Positions 1 through 9,309 are shown, numbered from the stretch's first letter. The stretch: DNA of 31,677 bases from Lunatibacter sp038209145 (GCA_038209145.1 JBBQXZ010000024.1:1-31677); one strand, 5' to 3'. Notes: a model not told the origin generated them from the letters alone. Made by a program: numbers and translations.

Positions 1-705
1 TTCCCCACCGGGCTGTTTTTGGTGTGGTTGTTTTGGAAATTCCTCTGCAAGCGGCATGATTTTTCAGATGTGGTATTGGACCTGAGCAAACTCCCAAAGC
101 GAGTAGGAACGGTAGATCCCTGGAAAAAAAAGGCTGTAATCTTGACCTTATTCCTTACTGTAGGAATGTGGCTGACCGAACCCATCCATAAAGTACCCGT
201 GGCTGCGACATCAGCAATTCCGATCGTGTTGCTGACCATGACCCAGGTTATCCACGCAGAACATGTCAGGAACCTTCCCTGGGACACCTTGATGCTGGTG
301 GCTGGAGGCCTTGCGCTGGGTATTGCGCTTGTGGATGTAGGATTGGCCAATATCATTATGGAGAAAGTCAACAATCTACCCATTCATATCATTGGGGTGA
401 CGATGATTTTCTGTCTTATTGCGGTTTTGCTTTCCAATGTGATGAGCAATACCGCTGCCGCTTCGATTCTTGTTCCTCTTGGCATTTCCCTACCGGGAAT
501 CTATGGAATAGCCGCACCGGTGATGGTTGCTATCAGTTGTTCCTGCGCCCTTCTCCTACCCGTCTCTACCCCATCCAATGCCATTTCTTACAGTACGGGC
601 TTGGTAGAGCAGCGGGATTTTAGAGAAGGAGGAATTTTCTTTATTGTTTTGGGACCTATAATGGCCTTTCTTACCGTGATGATTTGGGCGATGTTTTATA
701 TTTAG
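1..705 (+). CDS. SLC13/DASS family sodium-coupled carboxylate transporter, C-terminal part (5' truncated)
   Basis: The frame is open from base 1 and has no start inside the window, so this is the C-terminal ~234 residues of a longer inner-membrane permease. Several hydrophobic helices are visible. The second-half hallmark of the divalent anion:Na+ symporter family is present as SNVMSNTAAA, whose Ser-Asn-Thr belongs to the substrate/sodium site. It is followed near the end by STPSNAISYSTG, which corresponds to the family's conserved P-x-N-A-x-x-x-x-x-G loop. By family knowledge such proteins import C4-dicarboxylates, citrate or sulfate with Na+; the substrate cannot be told from this fragment. 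The gene ends with TAG, 45 bp before the end of the convergent gene at 751. No clear terminator hairpin is seen between them. Confidence 0.88.
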   Translation, partial: FPTGLFLVWLFWKFLCKRHDFSDVVLDLSKLPKRVGTVDPWKKKAVILTLFLTVGMWLTEPIHKVPVAATSAIPIVLLTMTQVIHAEHVRNLPWDTLMLVAGGLALGIALVDVGLANIIMEKVNNLPIHIIGVTMIFCLIAVLLSNVMSNTAAASILVPLGISLPGIYGIAAPVMVAISCSCALLLPVSTPSNAISYSTGLVEQRDFREGGIFFIVLGPIMAFLTVMIWAMFYI

Positions 706-750
706 CGGCTGAATTTACATTTCCAAGGTACAACCCCCTGAAATAGACCT

Positions 751-1668
751 CTAGCCAATGGTCTTGACGGCAGCTTTCATCTTAGCCAAACCAGTCTTGG
801 CGACTTCCAAAGGATCTTGTTCCCAATAGGTCGGGTTAAATAACTCAAGAGAAAGCACTTTCTCCCCTCCCATGTTTTTAAGATCAGTTAATATTTCTTT
901 CATGGGAGCTGCACCATCTCCCGGATAGACCCTGTCTTTATCCTCTTGTTTCTCACGGGGAATGGTATCCACGTAGTCATTCATGTGAAAAATCTCAATG
1001 GCATTGCCACTGATTAGCTTCAATCCCCCATACCCTGAACCTCCCCGAAAAAGGTGGTACACATCCGCCAAAATCCTGGCATCAGGATCATTGGCCACAG
1101 CAGCCACCATCATGGTCTGCCCGAGGTGGTGAAAAGGGGTAAAGGCCCCCCAAAACTCCAATTGGGGACGAACACCCGTGCGGCGGCCCAATTCAATCAA
1201 CCGCTTGTATTTTTCACCGGCAACCATCAAATCAAAGGGAGCGTTGTTTCCAATGGCCGGCGCTGCCACCCTGTGGCAACCAATTTCAGCCAACATCTTC
1301 ATCTCTTCTTCCATCTGAATAAAACCTGCCTTGCTTTTGGCATCATCCGCTGCCATCCACGGAGCAAATCCAATGGCGTTTTCAGGCTTAACCTTATGAT
1401 CATTCAGGTACTTTTTGAGTTTAGATGCGGAGTTTTCAGTGACATAGTTCTTGATGTCCTCTATCCATAGTTCTATGCCGTCATAGCCGGCATCAGAAGC
1501 AATTTCTATATACTTCAAAATTCCCGGTTTTTGTCCCCTGATGGTACTTGTATTGAGGCAGTATTTAAATGTACTGGCTTTTCTCCTGGAGGCATTTGTT
1601 ACTTCTGGTACCATTATCAAGGCGGGTCCCAAACTAAGGGTTTTTAGTACTTTTCTTCGGTCAGTCAT
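751..1668 (-). CDS. Sugar phosphate isomerase/epimerase-like TIM-barrel protein with Tat-type signal
   Basis: A 305-residue protein of the xylose isomerase-like (AP endonuclease 2) TIM-barrel superfamily. Barrel strands carrying typical metal-site residues are visible: GYDGIELW, RPQLEFWG (Glu), ADVYHLF (Asp, His), FHMNDY (His/Asp) and the terminal LSLELFNP (Glu). The N-terminus MTDRRKVLKTLSLGPAL has a twin-arginine followed by a hydrophobic stretch, so Tat export is likely, as is common for Bacteroidota members of this family. I chose ATG at 1668. The longer frame to 1695 would need a TTG start and would put nine residues before the twin-arginine. The substrate is unknown; family members act on inositols, tagatose, hydroxypyruvate or sugar phosphates. 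It is convergent with the transporter, with no obvious functional partner beside it. Confidence 0.87.
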   Translation of the reverse strand: MTDRRKVLKTLSLGPALIMVPEVTNASRRKASTFKYCLNTSTIRGQKPGILKYIEIASDAGYDGIELWIEDIKNYVTENSASKLKKYLNDHKVKPENAIGFAPWMAADDAKSKAGFIQMEEEMKMLAEIGCHRVAAPAIGNNAPFDLMVAGEKYKRLIELGRRTGVRPQLEFWGAFTPFHHLGQTMMVAAVANDPDARILADVYHLFRGGSGYGGLKLISGNAIEIFHMNDYVDTIPREKQEDKDRVYPGDGAAPMKEILTDLKNMGGEKVLSLELFNPTYWEQDPLEVAKTGLAKMKAAVKTIG

Positions 1669-1848
1669 CGGAATAGTTGGAATGCTACAGTGCAAAAAGG
1701 GTTGATTTATATAAACATGACTCCCAAAACATTACGGATTTTGGGGATTGTTTCATGGATAAATATAGTCCAAAGGTTAATTATAAAAAATGAAATCGCC
1801 AATAATTCTTAAAAATTCACACTTCTCAACGGAAAGGTCCAGCTGAAT

Positions 1849-2112
1849 TCAAATCTTTTGAATGCGTCTGGTAAAGGTTTTGTTTTTTAATATATAAATT
1901 CCCTTAGGCAAGGTTTGAAGATCAATTTTATAGAGAAGGGTTGCGGCAGATTCCACTATTATCTCAACGGGGACTTGAATTCCAAAAGAATTCAATAAGA
2001 TGAAGGGATCTGTGGTACGTCCTATTCCATGGAAATAAACATACCTTACCGCATGGTTTGGAAAAGGAAGTAAAAGTTGATTTGTCTCCTTGGGAATGCG
2101 TTGACTCACCAT
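1849..2112 (-). CDS. Small ORF resembling a stand-alone T9SS type A C-terminal sorting domain
   Basis: An 87-residue frame without signal peptide or membrane segment. Its whole length can be laid over a T9SS type A sorting domain: PFPN near residue 16 in place of the usual YPNP, then FILLNSFGIQV in the place of the 'L-x-D-x-x-G-x-x-V' strand, and finally IDLQTLPKGIYILK followed by a basic tail RRIQKI, matching the 'L-x-x-G-x-Y-x-x' plus Lys/Arg-rich end. No cargo domain precedes it: the frame is open only to about 2151, with a TGA at 2152-2154 and no further start. It may be a remnant of a deleted secreted-protein gene, a fortuitous ORF, or a real small protein. It lies next to porU2/porV2, but not in that operon. 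Confidence 0.4.
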   Translation of the reverse strand: MVSQRIPKETNQLLLPFPNHAVRYVYFHGIGRTTDPFILLNSFGIQVPVEIIVESAATLLYKIDLQTLPKGIYILKNKTFTRRIQKI

Positions 2113-2300
2113 CTCAGAAAAACTATGCCCCCCATTAAGATCTATTTGCCATCATTCGCACAAATAAAATTATGAATTATGTATTTTTTTAAAAAACAAA
2201 TTTATAATCTGTTATACGAAACAAGTTTAGTTTTTTATTTTATCCAAAAGCAATTGCGACTTAAAATAGTATATTCGTAAAAACAATTGTTCCCTATTTT

Positions 2301-2822
2301 ATGTCTGGTTCATCGAAAAATAACTTCCGGGAAGTCTGGCAACGCGGTCCGGTAAAAAATATCCCCACGCTTTTGCAGCCAATCGCCCATGCGCTGCTTC
2401 AGGCAGGAGAAGACGCTGAAAAACATACCGGCAACATGGATAATAAAAACCTTTGGGAAAAACCCGGCGGGGTCGCATCAGTTGGCTTTCACCTACAACA
2501 TATCGTAGGGGTTTTGGACCGATTGTTCACCTATGCGGAAGGTAATGCCTTGAATGATGTTCAACTGGAGTTTCTAAAAAAAGAAGGCAATCCAGGAAAT
2601 GAGGCTATTGACAGCGGACAGCTACTCCAAGGCGTGCGGGATAAAATCCAAGAGGTGCTGGGAATGCTGGAAGGTACGGATGTGGCTTCCCTGACAGCTA
2701 TCAGGTACTTGGGCAGGGCAAAAATCGAAACCACCAAAATGGGGCTTTTATTTCATGCCGCCGAACATGTGCAACGGCACATCGGTCAACTGTTGGTTAC
2801 CGCAAAGTGGGTAAGTCAATAA
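2301..2822 (+). CDS. DinB family protein
   Basis: 173 residues, typical of the DinB/YfiT four-helix-bundle superfamily. The metal-binding His pattern is visible: His in FHLQHIVGVLDRL (about residue 66-69) and the C-terminal pair in FHAAEHVQRHIGQLL (about residues 152-161). Bacterial members of the superfamily include thiol transferases and metal-dependent hydrolases. The DNA-damage link in the name comes from Bacillus DinB expression, not from an established biochemical role here, so no reaction is assigned. The start is ATG at 2301, downstream of an AT-rich divergent spacer. The gene is monocistronic and convergent with porU2. Confidence 0.85.
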   Translation: MSGSSKNNFREVWQRGPVKNIPTLLQPIAHALLQAGEDAEKHTGNMDNKNLWEKPGGVASVGFHLQHIVGVLDRLFTYAEGNALNDVQLEFLKKEGNPGNEAIDSGQLLQGVRDKIQEVLGMLEGTDVASLTAIRYLGRAKIETTKMGLLFHAAEHVQRHIGQLLVTAKWVSQ

Positions 2823-2905
2823 TAGCCTGCCAAGAAGTGAAATCCCCAATCCCCAATAGCTAATTGACGATTGAGGCTTCGCTGTTTTTCAGCTTGGCTT
2901 TTCAC

Positions 2906-5900
2906 TTACCTCAGCAGGTACATTTTTCCGTATCCCTTTTTGAAGGCTTTGTCCCCGGCAGAAGATCGGTGTTCCATAAACTGGCCGTTTTTGCGAACCA
3001 AAACCCTGTAGATGTAGACTCCGTTGGCGAGTTGATCGCCATATTCATCCTTGCCATCCCAGGCGTATTCTGACAGGTTATTTCCGATACGGATTGGGCC
3101 AAGTTCGTCTTGAAAAATTTCCCGGACGACTTTCCCGGTAACCGTCATAATTTGGATTTTTATTTCATCCGGCACCTGTGCCCCTGTCACTGTAAATACA
3201 AACCGAACGCTGGTACTAAATGGGTTGGGATAGGGATAAAAGTTGGTAATCTGACTCTCGTTTACCACCTCAAAGTTCACTTCATAGGGTTTATCCCCTG
3301 CTTGGTTTCCCGAGGCATCGCTGGCATTTACCCGCAAGGTGTATACCCCATCTTCCAGGGGACCTGGCTGCAGTTCAATCTTGAAATCACTGTTTTCAGT
3401 AGCCTCAAACCACTTTACCTGCGGATTACTAAAACTAATCCGTTCAAAATCACATCCCTCGCAGGGTCTTTTGATCATCAACTGCATCCCAAGTGTGTCT
3501 TTTTTCAAAGAGAAACGGTTTTCATCCTTGATCAATGTAGATATCAAAACAGTTGGGGAAACAATATCGCCATCCATGATATACATGCCGTCAAAATGAA
3601 CATCCAATACCGGATTGAGGTCATCCCCTTCCACCATGAAATATTCCGGCAAATCCATGGTGTTATTGAGGAAACGCTGTTCCATAAAAATTCTCGGATT
3701 GGCAAAAACATTTACTGAGTTCCTTCCTCCCTTACCCCTGGAGGCAAATGGAATACGGAAGGAATGCTTCTCCCCTGCTTTTACAGCGGGTATCTTCTTT
3801 GAAAACCGTTCTATCCGGCGTTGGTTTAGGTTATTGTAGCTCCATTCTACGGTAATGGAATCGGGAAAATCATACGTGGCTATATTGTGAAATTCAAACT
3901 CCACCTCAGATTCCTGACCTTCAAAGAGCCGGATCTGATCCTGCTTGCTTTTAAGCACCAACACCCCTTCGGGAACACCGGAATAATTGACTTGCCATCG
4001 TTCCAATTGTTCTGGGGCTTCAGCCTCTTTATCCTTCAAGGTGTATTTTAGCCGCAGGAAGGGGTAATCGTCCGAGTTCACCGTTGTCAGGTCCACTTGA
4101 TCACCTTGGATACCAGGGAATAAGGTAACCTCCCCCCCGTCCGGGGTCACCCCTATCAGGTCAAATACGGAAAGTTCCGGATCGAAAAAGTCCTTTTCTT
4201 TTACCCTGTTAAAGAAAGTAACCCAATCCGAAGCCGGTCCAACCAATGGGGAAACAATGCTTCCGTTGGGGAAATATCCGTTCAATGTAGTTTCATAGGT
4301 GAGGATTTGGGCTTCCGGGGAATCTTCCAGGCTGGGATTTGGAACAATCTCCACTGCATCCCCTGCCCGTATTCCCTTGCGCCCAAACAAAATATAGGGA
4401 TCTCCGGTCTTCAAATTCCTTACCGTTGCTTCATTGGCTCCTATTTCCTTCATTTTCATGATCACCTCCTCGGGCCAATCCGAAAAGGTTACATTTCCCA
4501 CCGAAAAAATAAATACATAATCCCCCTCTTTGAGGTTGTTGATAAAATCAATGAGCATGGTTTGTCCCGGCTGGGTAATCCACTGATTGCGGATATTCTG
4601 GATGATTTGGGGTGATCTTCCACAACTCTTCCCATCGAGCACATCAATATTCGTTAGCGGTACCGGCAAAAAGGGCATAAGCGTTTTGTCCTCAAAGGCA
4701 AGTAACCCAAGTGACCCCGGATGACAAAATCTGCCGACTGCGTCCAAGATATAGGCCACTCCGTTGATCAGCACCTGATTGTTTTGAGGGCCAAGACCAT
4801 CGGCCTCTGGGCCAAAAGTGAAGATATCTATGTTCATCCTGGATTCCTGGAACTTCCATTCCCTTCTTTCCAGGTCGGGGCGGATGTTTTCCAAACGGTT
4901 TCCGACAAACTGTGGCAGTCTCCGCTGGGTCCACCCTTCCGGACCATTTCGGATATAGGAAAAGCTGGAGGAATTCCATGCTGCATTTTCCCCTTCCCTT
5001 GGTTCCAAAAAGCGGGTTCTCCAGTAAAAGGTCATCGAATCCCTCTGGGCAAGCTGCTGGAAAAGATCCACATTCCACCGGGCCAGATTGGCAGAGGTCA
5101 ACCTAACCTCTCTTCTTGCCGCACTGGAAAAATCAGCTGCTGTATCCAACTGAATCACCAGATTTCTATCTTCTATAGATTTCCCGGGTATTTGGGTAAT
5201 AATCTCCACCTGACGTGTATTCACGATGGAAAATTCAATAGGTTTCAAATTCAACGTACCACTTAAGGGCACATAACGGGTCACCATCACCACATTGTTG
5301 GCGTAGGTGAGCTCATCGATATGCCTACGCTTATTCACCTCAATGGTAAAGATATTGTCCCCAAAAGCATTAACTCCCACGTTGGGTATGTTTAGAAACA
5401 ACGTATCTCTCCTAAAAATAGGGGCCAACCGCTGTAGCTCATAAGCAATGCTAGTACCACCCGGCAATTGCCGGGTAACGTTTATTTCCATTGAGTCCAA
5501 GTCCACCCTTCCGATATTACGGACCACCACAGTCAGGCGCATGGAATCAAGCAGGGAACTGAGGGGAGCATCATCCAACCCTGTCAGCGAGACATCCTCT
5601 CCGGATATGGCATAGTCAGCCTTACTGGCCGGAAATATTCTAACCGCAGGATCTCCCAGCATAATCATCTGGTCGGCATGACTGCGATTGACCTCGGAAA
5701 AACCATACCGGCTATACAATAGCTTGTCAGATTCTATTTTTATTTTTCCTACAGCCTGATAGATCAGGGATGAATCCGCAAATGCCTTCGCATAAAAGGA
5801 TTCACTATACCTTCGCAGATATACATCTATGCCGACGTCACTATGGGCCAGAAAATTGGAAGCCCCTCTGTCGGGGGTATTGATCCAGTCTTCCCCAAAT

Positions 5901-7936
5901 GTATATGCAGCCCCAAACGCATTCCCCGCATCACATCCGTTTAGAAGTAAGACAGGATATTTCCCTTTGTTCCTGTAATTGAGTTCATTGACACTGGCAA
6001 ATCCGATGTCCACATCCGTCACCGATGGGGCGGCATGGCCAAAAAAAGTAACCAGACTCATACCTTCATTGACTTGTTCGGATACATTTATCAGTTCAAC
6101 GGTGGCATTGGTCCGCTTCCTGATCGTTGTGACATTTCCCCCCAGGTAAATATCCTCCGCCACAGCTTTGAAGCCATTGAGGAAATTGAAGAACCGTTCT
6201 AACTCGAAAGCAGACCTTCCGCCACTGAGGTGTAACACATTCTTTTGCCAATCTTCCTGAACACCCAACGCCTCTTTTTCTTTTATTTTGTCCAGGTAAC
6301 TGGCTACATCATCTGGGGTACGGGCAGGAAGTCTTCCAACTGCAATATCCTGCCGCATGGGTTGAGCCGGATCAAGTCCCACCGAAAATTGGTTGTCCGA
6401 ATAGGGGTAACCAAAAGTTGGCACCAATTCTTGGAAGGCGAAGATGGACGGATTGTTTCTATAAAAATAAGTCACATTCGCAGACCGCTGGGTATTGTAA
6501 ATCCCAAAGGCCCTGCCTATCAACAAGAGGTTTTCAGGCCGATGCCTCGGATTGTAAGCTTTAAGAAAATCACGCACAGCCAATGGGGATTTTTCTCCAA
6601 AAGAAAACTGGTTATAGAGCTGATCGATATTCACCGTCAGCGTATCAAATCCCCCCCCTGCTGGAGATGCGCGGTGGGCGGCGTAAGCTTGGACGGGATT
6701 ACCATAGTTGGCAGCCGGTCTACCAAGTAAGGTATTGGAAATAATAAGAAAGTTGGCGGGTTGCTCCAGGATATTTCTAAATTTTACCCGCTGGAGCACA
6801 TTGGGTTCGATAATAGATGATGCTGTCTGAATTAACAATTTGGTTGAAGAACCGACTTTCCCGGCACTAGTTTCAAAGACGCCATTCGTCAGGCTTGCCA
6901 TATGCCGAATGACTGAATTAAAATCACTTACATCATAGGCCACATAGGATCCGGTCGTCCCCGGGATTTGAATTTTGGTCAACCCTGCGGGAAAATATAG
7001 GGTCTGTAGGTCAACATCACCGGGTGACACCCGTGTCGCATAATCTACCCGGATATAGTTTACTGAAATATTGTCTATGGCATCCTGCACCCCCAGTGAG
7101 GAAACTCTCACGACAAGATTCCCACTGGAACTAAAATCTGAGGAAGAAAGATTCTCCCGGATTACCTGATTTTCGAAACCTTCATATTCGTAAGGCCCCA
7201 ACTCTCTCAACCCAGCCAGGGAAGGCCCGATCTGCACAGAAGTACGGTGATTGGTTTCCGACCGGCCCACAATACTGAATTCCAACTTGGGCACCGGCGT
7301 ATTTTGAATGGTCCCAAGGTTATTGTAATTGAATACACGGTTGTTTCCGCGCGCGATATTCGTCCCAGTCCATCCTTGGCCCTGATCGTAGATAGATAGC
7401 CTTACGCCTGGGAAATACATTCTTCCCAAGGAATACTGTTCGGCAAAATCCTCAATCAAACGCTTTTCATAGAGAGCTACCGCGGGGACTTCAGGCCCTG
7501 GCAGTGCACGCACTTGCATTCGTTTCCCCCGTACGCCAGGGGTAATCGTCAAAAAAAATGCAGTGGTGTCGCTGTGGGTATTGTAGTAGGGATTTGGGAT
7601 ATCGCTGGGGTTTTGATAAAGATCTCTGTCCAGGGTGGCATCGTTTTTCATCCCTACAAATTCTACAAAATCAGGGCCATCGAAAACACCGTCTTGCTGC
7701 CCCTGTATATGGACGGACACCTCTTGGCCACGGTGATAAACCCGTATATCCCTGGGGTCCAGTCCTGCCATGTTGATGCCGGATGCCGATAAGGTCGTAA
7801 AACTAAGCCGATAAACGCTGCTTGAAGCCGTAGGAATTTTATAGTAGTCTCTCGAAAAATCTATCCAACGGTTGTTTTGCCCGTAAGCTCCAACGAACGC
7901 AAACAAAAGTAAAATAAAAAGCCACTTCTCTTTCAT
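2906..7936 (-). CDS. porU2: PorU2-type C25 (gingipain-family) cysteine peptidase/sortase-like protein of the T9SS
   Basis: About 1676 residues from ATG 7936, which gives a clean signal peptide MKEKWLFILLLFAFVGAYG. An upstream in-frame ATG at 7957 is possible but would add seven residues before the signal. A long beta-rich N-terminal region is followed by the C25 peptidase domain at about residues 394-765, with the His of FFGHAAP (about H634) and the Cys of LLLNGCDAG (about C668) as the expected catalytic dyad. Next come Ig/CARDB-like beta segments, an ILEI/FAM3-like stretch (about 1034-1199), and a C-terminal domain from about 1559 with the YPYPNPF motif and an FlgD-like WDGKDEYGDQLANGVYIYR end typical of T9SS sorting domains. 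By analogy with PorU it acts at the cell surface on T9SS cargo, but it is much longer than Porphyromonas PorU, so it is more likely the PorU2 paralogue. It is co-transcribed with the PorV-like gene directly upstream; the start codon lies 5 bp after that gene's stop. Confidence 0.88.
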   Translation of the reverse strand: MKEKWLFILLLFAFVGAYGQNNRWIDFSRDYYKIPTASSSVYRLSFTTLSASGINMAGLDPRDIRVYHRGQEVSVHIQGQQDGVFDGPDFVEFVGMKNDATLDRDLYQNPSDIPNPYYNTHSDTTAFFLTITPGVRGKRMQVRALPGPEVPAVALYEKRLIEDFAEQYSLGRMYFPGVRLSIYDQGQGWTGTNIARGNNRVFNYNNLGTIQNTPVPKLEFSIVGRSETNHRTSVQIGPSLAGLRELGPYEYEGFENQVIRENLSSSDFSSSGNLVVRVSSLGVQDAIDNISVNYIRVDYATRVSPGDVDLQTLYFPAGLTKIQIPGTTGSYVAYDVSDFNSVIRHMASLTNGVFETSAGKVGSSTKLLIQTASSIIEPNVLQRVKFRNILEQPANFLIISNTLLGRPAANYGNPVQAYAAHRASPAGGGFDTLTVNIDQLYNQFSFGEKSPLAVRDFLKAYNPRHRPENLLLIGRAFGIYNTQRSANVTYFYRNNPSIFAFQELVPTFGYPYSDNQFSVGLDPAQPMRQDIAVGRLPARTPDDVASYLDKIKEKEALGVQEDWQKNVLHLSGGRSAFELERFFNFLNGFKAVAEDIYLGGNVTTIRKRTNATVELINVSEQVNEGMSLVTFFGHAAPSVTDVDIGFASVNELNYRNKGKYPVLLLNGCDAGNAFGAAYTFGEDWINTPDRGASNFLAHSDVGIDVYLRRYSESFYAKAFADSSLIYQAVGKIKIESDKLLYSRYGFSEVNRSHADQMIMLGDPAVRIFPASKADYAISGEDVSLTGLDDAPLSSLLDSMRLTVVVRNIGRVDLDSMEINVTRQLPGGTSIAYELQRLAPIFRRDTLFLNIPNVGVNAFGDNIFTIEVNKRRHIDELTYANNVVMVTRYVPLSGTLNLKPIEFSIVNTRQVEIITQIPGKSIEDRNLVIQLDTAADFSSAARREVRLTSANLARWNVDLFQQLAQRDSMTFYWRTRFLEPREGENAAWNSSSFSYIRNGPEGWTQRRLPQFVGNRLENIRPDLERREWKFQESRMNIDIFTFGPEADGLGPQNNQVLINGVAYILDAVGRFCHPGSLGLLAFEDKTLMPFLPVPLTNIDVLDGKSCGRSPQIIQNIRNQWITQPGQTMLIDFINNLKEGDYVFIFSVGNVTFSDWPEEVIMKMKEIGANEATVRNLKTGDPYILFGRKGIRAGDAVEIVPNPSLEDSPEAQILTYETTLNGYFPNGSIVSPLVGPASDWVTFFNRVKEKDFFDPELSVFDLIGVTPDGGEVTLFPGIQGDQVDLTTVNSDDYPFLRLKYTLKDKEAEAPEQLERWQVNYSGVPEGVLVLKSKQDQIRLFEGQESEVEFEFHNIATYDFPDSITVEWSYNNLNQRRIERFSKKIPAVKAGEKHSFRIPFASRGKGGRNSVNVFANPRIFMEQRFLNNTMDLPEYFMVEGDDLNPVLDVHFDGMYIMDGDIVSPTVLISTLIKDENRFSLKKDTLGMQLMIKRPCEGCDFERISFSNPQVKWFEATENSDFKIELQPGPLEDGVYTLRVNASDASGNQAGDKPYEVNFEVVNESQITNFYPYPNPFSTSVRFVFTVTGAQVPDEIKIQIMTVTGKVVREIFQDELGPIRIGNNLSEYAWDGKDEYGDQLANGVYIYRVLVRKNGQFMEHRSSAGDKAFKKGYGKMYLLR

Positions 7937-7941
7937 GCCTC

Positions 7942-9057
7942 TCACTGTTGACTCCATCCACGATTTAATCTAAAATTCTCTTTGAGCGGATGTAGACTTA
8001 CCTTCACACTAAAAACGTGGGAATAAGGTGTCTCCGAAACGCTGCCTATATCGGTAAGTGCATAATCGATCTGCACTTTGCCGCTTAATAAAAAACCAAG
8101 TCCAAAGCTCGGTTGAAAGGAGGTGTAATACTTGTCATCAAAGTCCCTTAACCGCTGCACATTTCCGCCACCCAAACGCAGGGAAGCCGTGTTGTTGTAG
8201 GTAAGCTCCAATCCTGTCCGGGGATCTATACTGACCAAATCTGTGGCAAAAACTGTGTTTCTTCTTCCATCAAAGGTGAAGTCTACATCTAATACCCACT
8301 GGAGGCGCAGCAATTCAGAAATCTCAAAATTCTTTCCAACACTCCAGATGGCCCTTGGCATGGTTAATTCGATGCTGTTGGAAGGGACCTCGTTGTTGGT
8401 TTGGGCATAAATATCCCGAACTAAGTCCGCATTGTGCGTCCATGCATTGAAGGTCGTCGTAACATCGCGAAGCATCAATCCAAACTGCCAGCTTTCATAT
8501 ATGTAAATTGCCCCCAAATCCAAGCCAAATCCCCAGGCATTTGCGAATTTACCCACATTGCGATGGATCACTTTGGCATTGACGCCCATTTTAAACCCAT
8601 CGCTGATATCTCTGGCGTAAGACAGTATCAAGGCGTAATCAGCGGCATTGAAAAATTGGATATTATTGTAATTCAAGGCACCGTTGGCATCGTATAAAAA
8701 GCGGGTATCAGGGATATCGTCTACGCCAAAACGGATGAGGGAAACCGCAATTTGATTGTCCTCTTGGATGTTTGTCGTAAAGGCACCATAATCAAATTTG
8801 GCTATTCCCGCAAAGTATTCCGCATGCATTAGGGAGAACTCATACTCGTGTGCCACTCCGATAAGGCCGGCTGGATTCCAATATGCCGCTGTCACATCCC
8901 TTACTGCACTCACCTGAGCGCCGCCCATTCCCAATGCCCTTGCCCCTATCCCTATATTCATGAATTCGTTGGAATATTTGGGAGCAATTCCCTGAGAACT
9001 CGCCTGAAAAACAACGGCTAAGAAAAATAATAAATAAAAATATCCCCTGATAATCAT
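7942..9057 (-). CDS. porV2: PorV/PorQ-family outer-membrane beta-barrel protein (PorV2-like) of the T9SS
   Basis: 371 residues from ATG 9057, with signal peptide MIIRGYFYLLFFLAVVFQASSQ. The longer frame to 9072 starts at TTG and is less likely. The mature N-terminus shows the PorV/PorQ/PorP-type hallmark IGIGARALGMGGAQVS followed by AAYWNPAGL, as in FadL-like barrels. Alternating strands lead to a C-terminal GKVQIDYALTDIG. In the T9SS, PorV is the outer-membrane shuttle protein that brings cargo to the PorU sortase. The direct operon partnership with a PorU-type peptidase supports a matching role, probably as a second, paralogous PorU2/PorV2 pair. Its upstream region carries a perfect palindrome at 9148-9163. 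Confidence 0.88.
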   Translation of the reverse strand: MIIRGYFYLLFFLAVVFQASSQGIAPKYSNEFMNIGIGARALGMGGAQVSAVRDVTAAYWNPAGLIGVAHEYEFSLMHAEYFAGIAKFDYGAFTTNIQEDNQIAVSLIRFGVDDIPDTRFLYDANGALNYNNIQFFNAADYALILSYARDISDGFKMGVNAKVIHRNVGKFANAWGFGLDLGAIYIYESWQFGLMLRDVTTTFNAWTHNADLVRDIYAQTNNEVPSNSIELTMPRAIWSVGKNFEISELLRLQWVLDVDFTFDGRRNTVFATDLVSIDPRTGLELTYNNTASLRLGGGNVQRLRDFDDKYYTSFQPSFGLGFLLSGKVQIDYALTDIGSVSETPYSHVFSVKVSLHPLKENFRLNRGWSQQ

Positions 9058-9147
9058 AAGATTAGTACACAACCCAAGTGCAAAGTAAATAGAAAAAGGA
9101 TAGCTAAATATAATGCAAATAAAAATTCTTGCAATTAATTGAAAATA

Positions 9148-9163
9148 TGTACGGTATCGTACA
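9148..9163. promoter_or_regulatory. Perfect palindrome upstream of porV2 (possible operator)
   Basis: TGTACG and CGTACA are perfect reverse complements around the 4-bp centre GTAT, about 90 bp upstream of the porV2 start. The dyad is of transcription-factor operator size. Which regulator would bind is unknown; nearby PadR is one candidate, since PadR-type operators often contain TGTA/TACA-like half-sites. Only the symmetry is observed. Confidence 0.4.
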
Positions 9164-9309
9164 CTGAAATGTCCACTGGTAAATCAAACTACAAGTAAAA
9201 ACGGGCTTTAACAAACCTTTTGATAAACTTTCAAATAAAAATCAATTGCTTAATCTTTAGAACAAAGGGGCTGTTACGCATAAAAAAGGGCTGTTTTGTT
9301 TAAAATAAT

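Noticed and set aside
2835..2907. AAGTGAAA/TTTCACTT inverted repeat between dinB and porU2
   Set aside because: Eight-base arms are separated by 57 bases with no T-run, and are compatible with chance in an AT-rich gap.
3110..6730. Several plus-strand open frames (for example 3110-3718, 4721-5266, 6245-6730) opposite porU2
   Set aside because: They lie antisense to a continuous, domain-rich coding frame, show no recognisable motifs or plausible starts and end at random. They are shadows.
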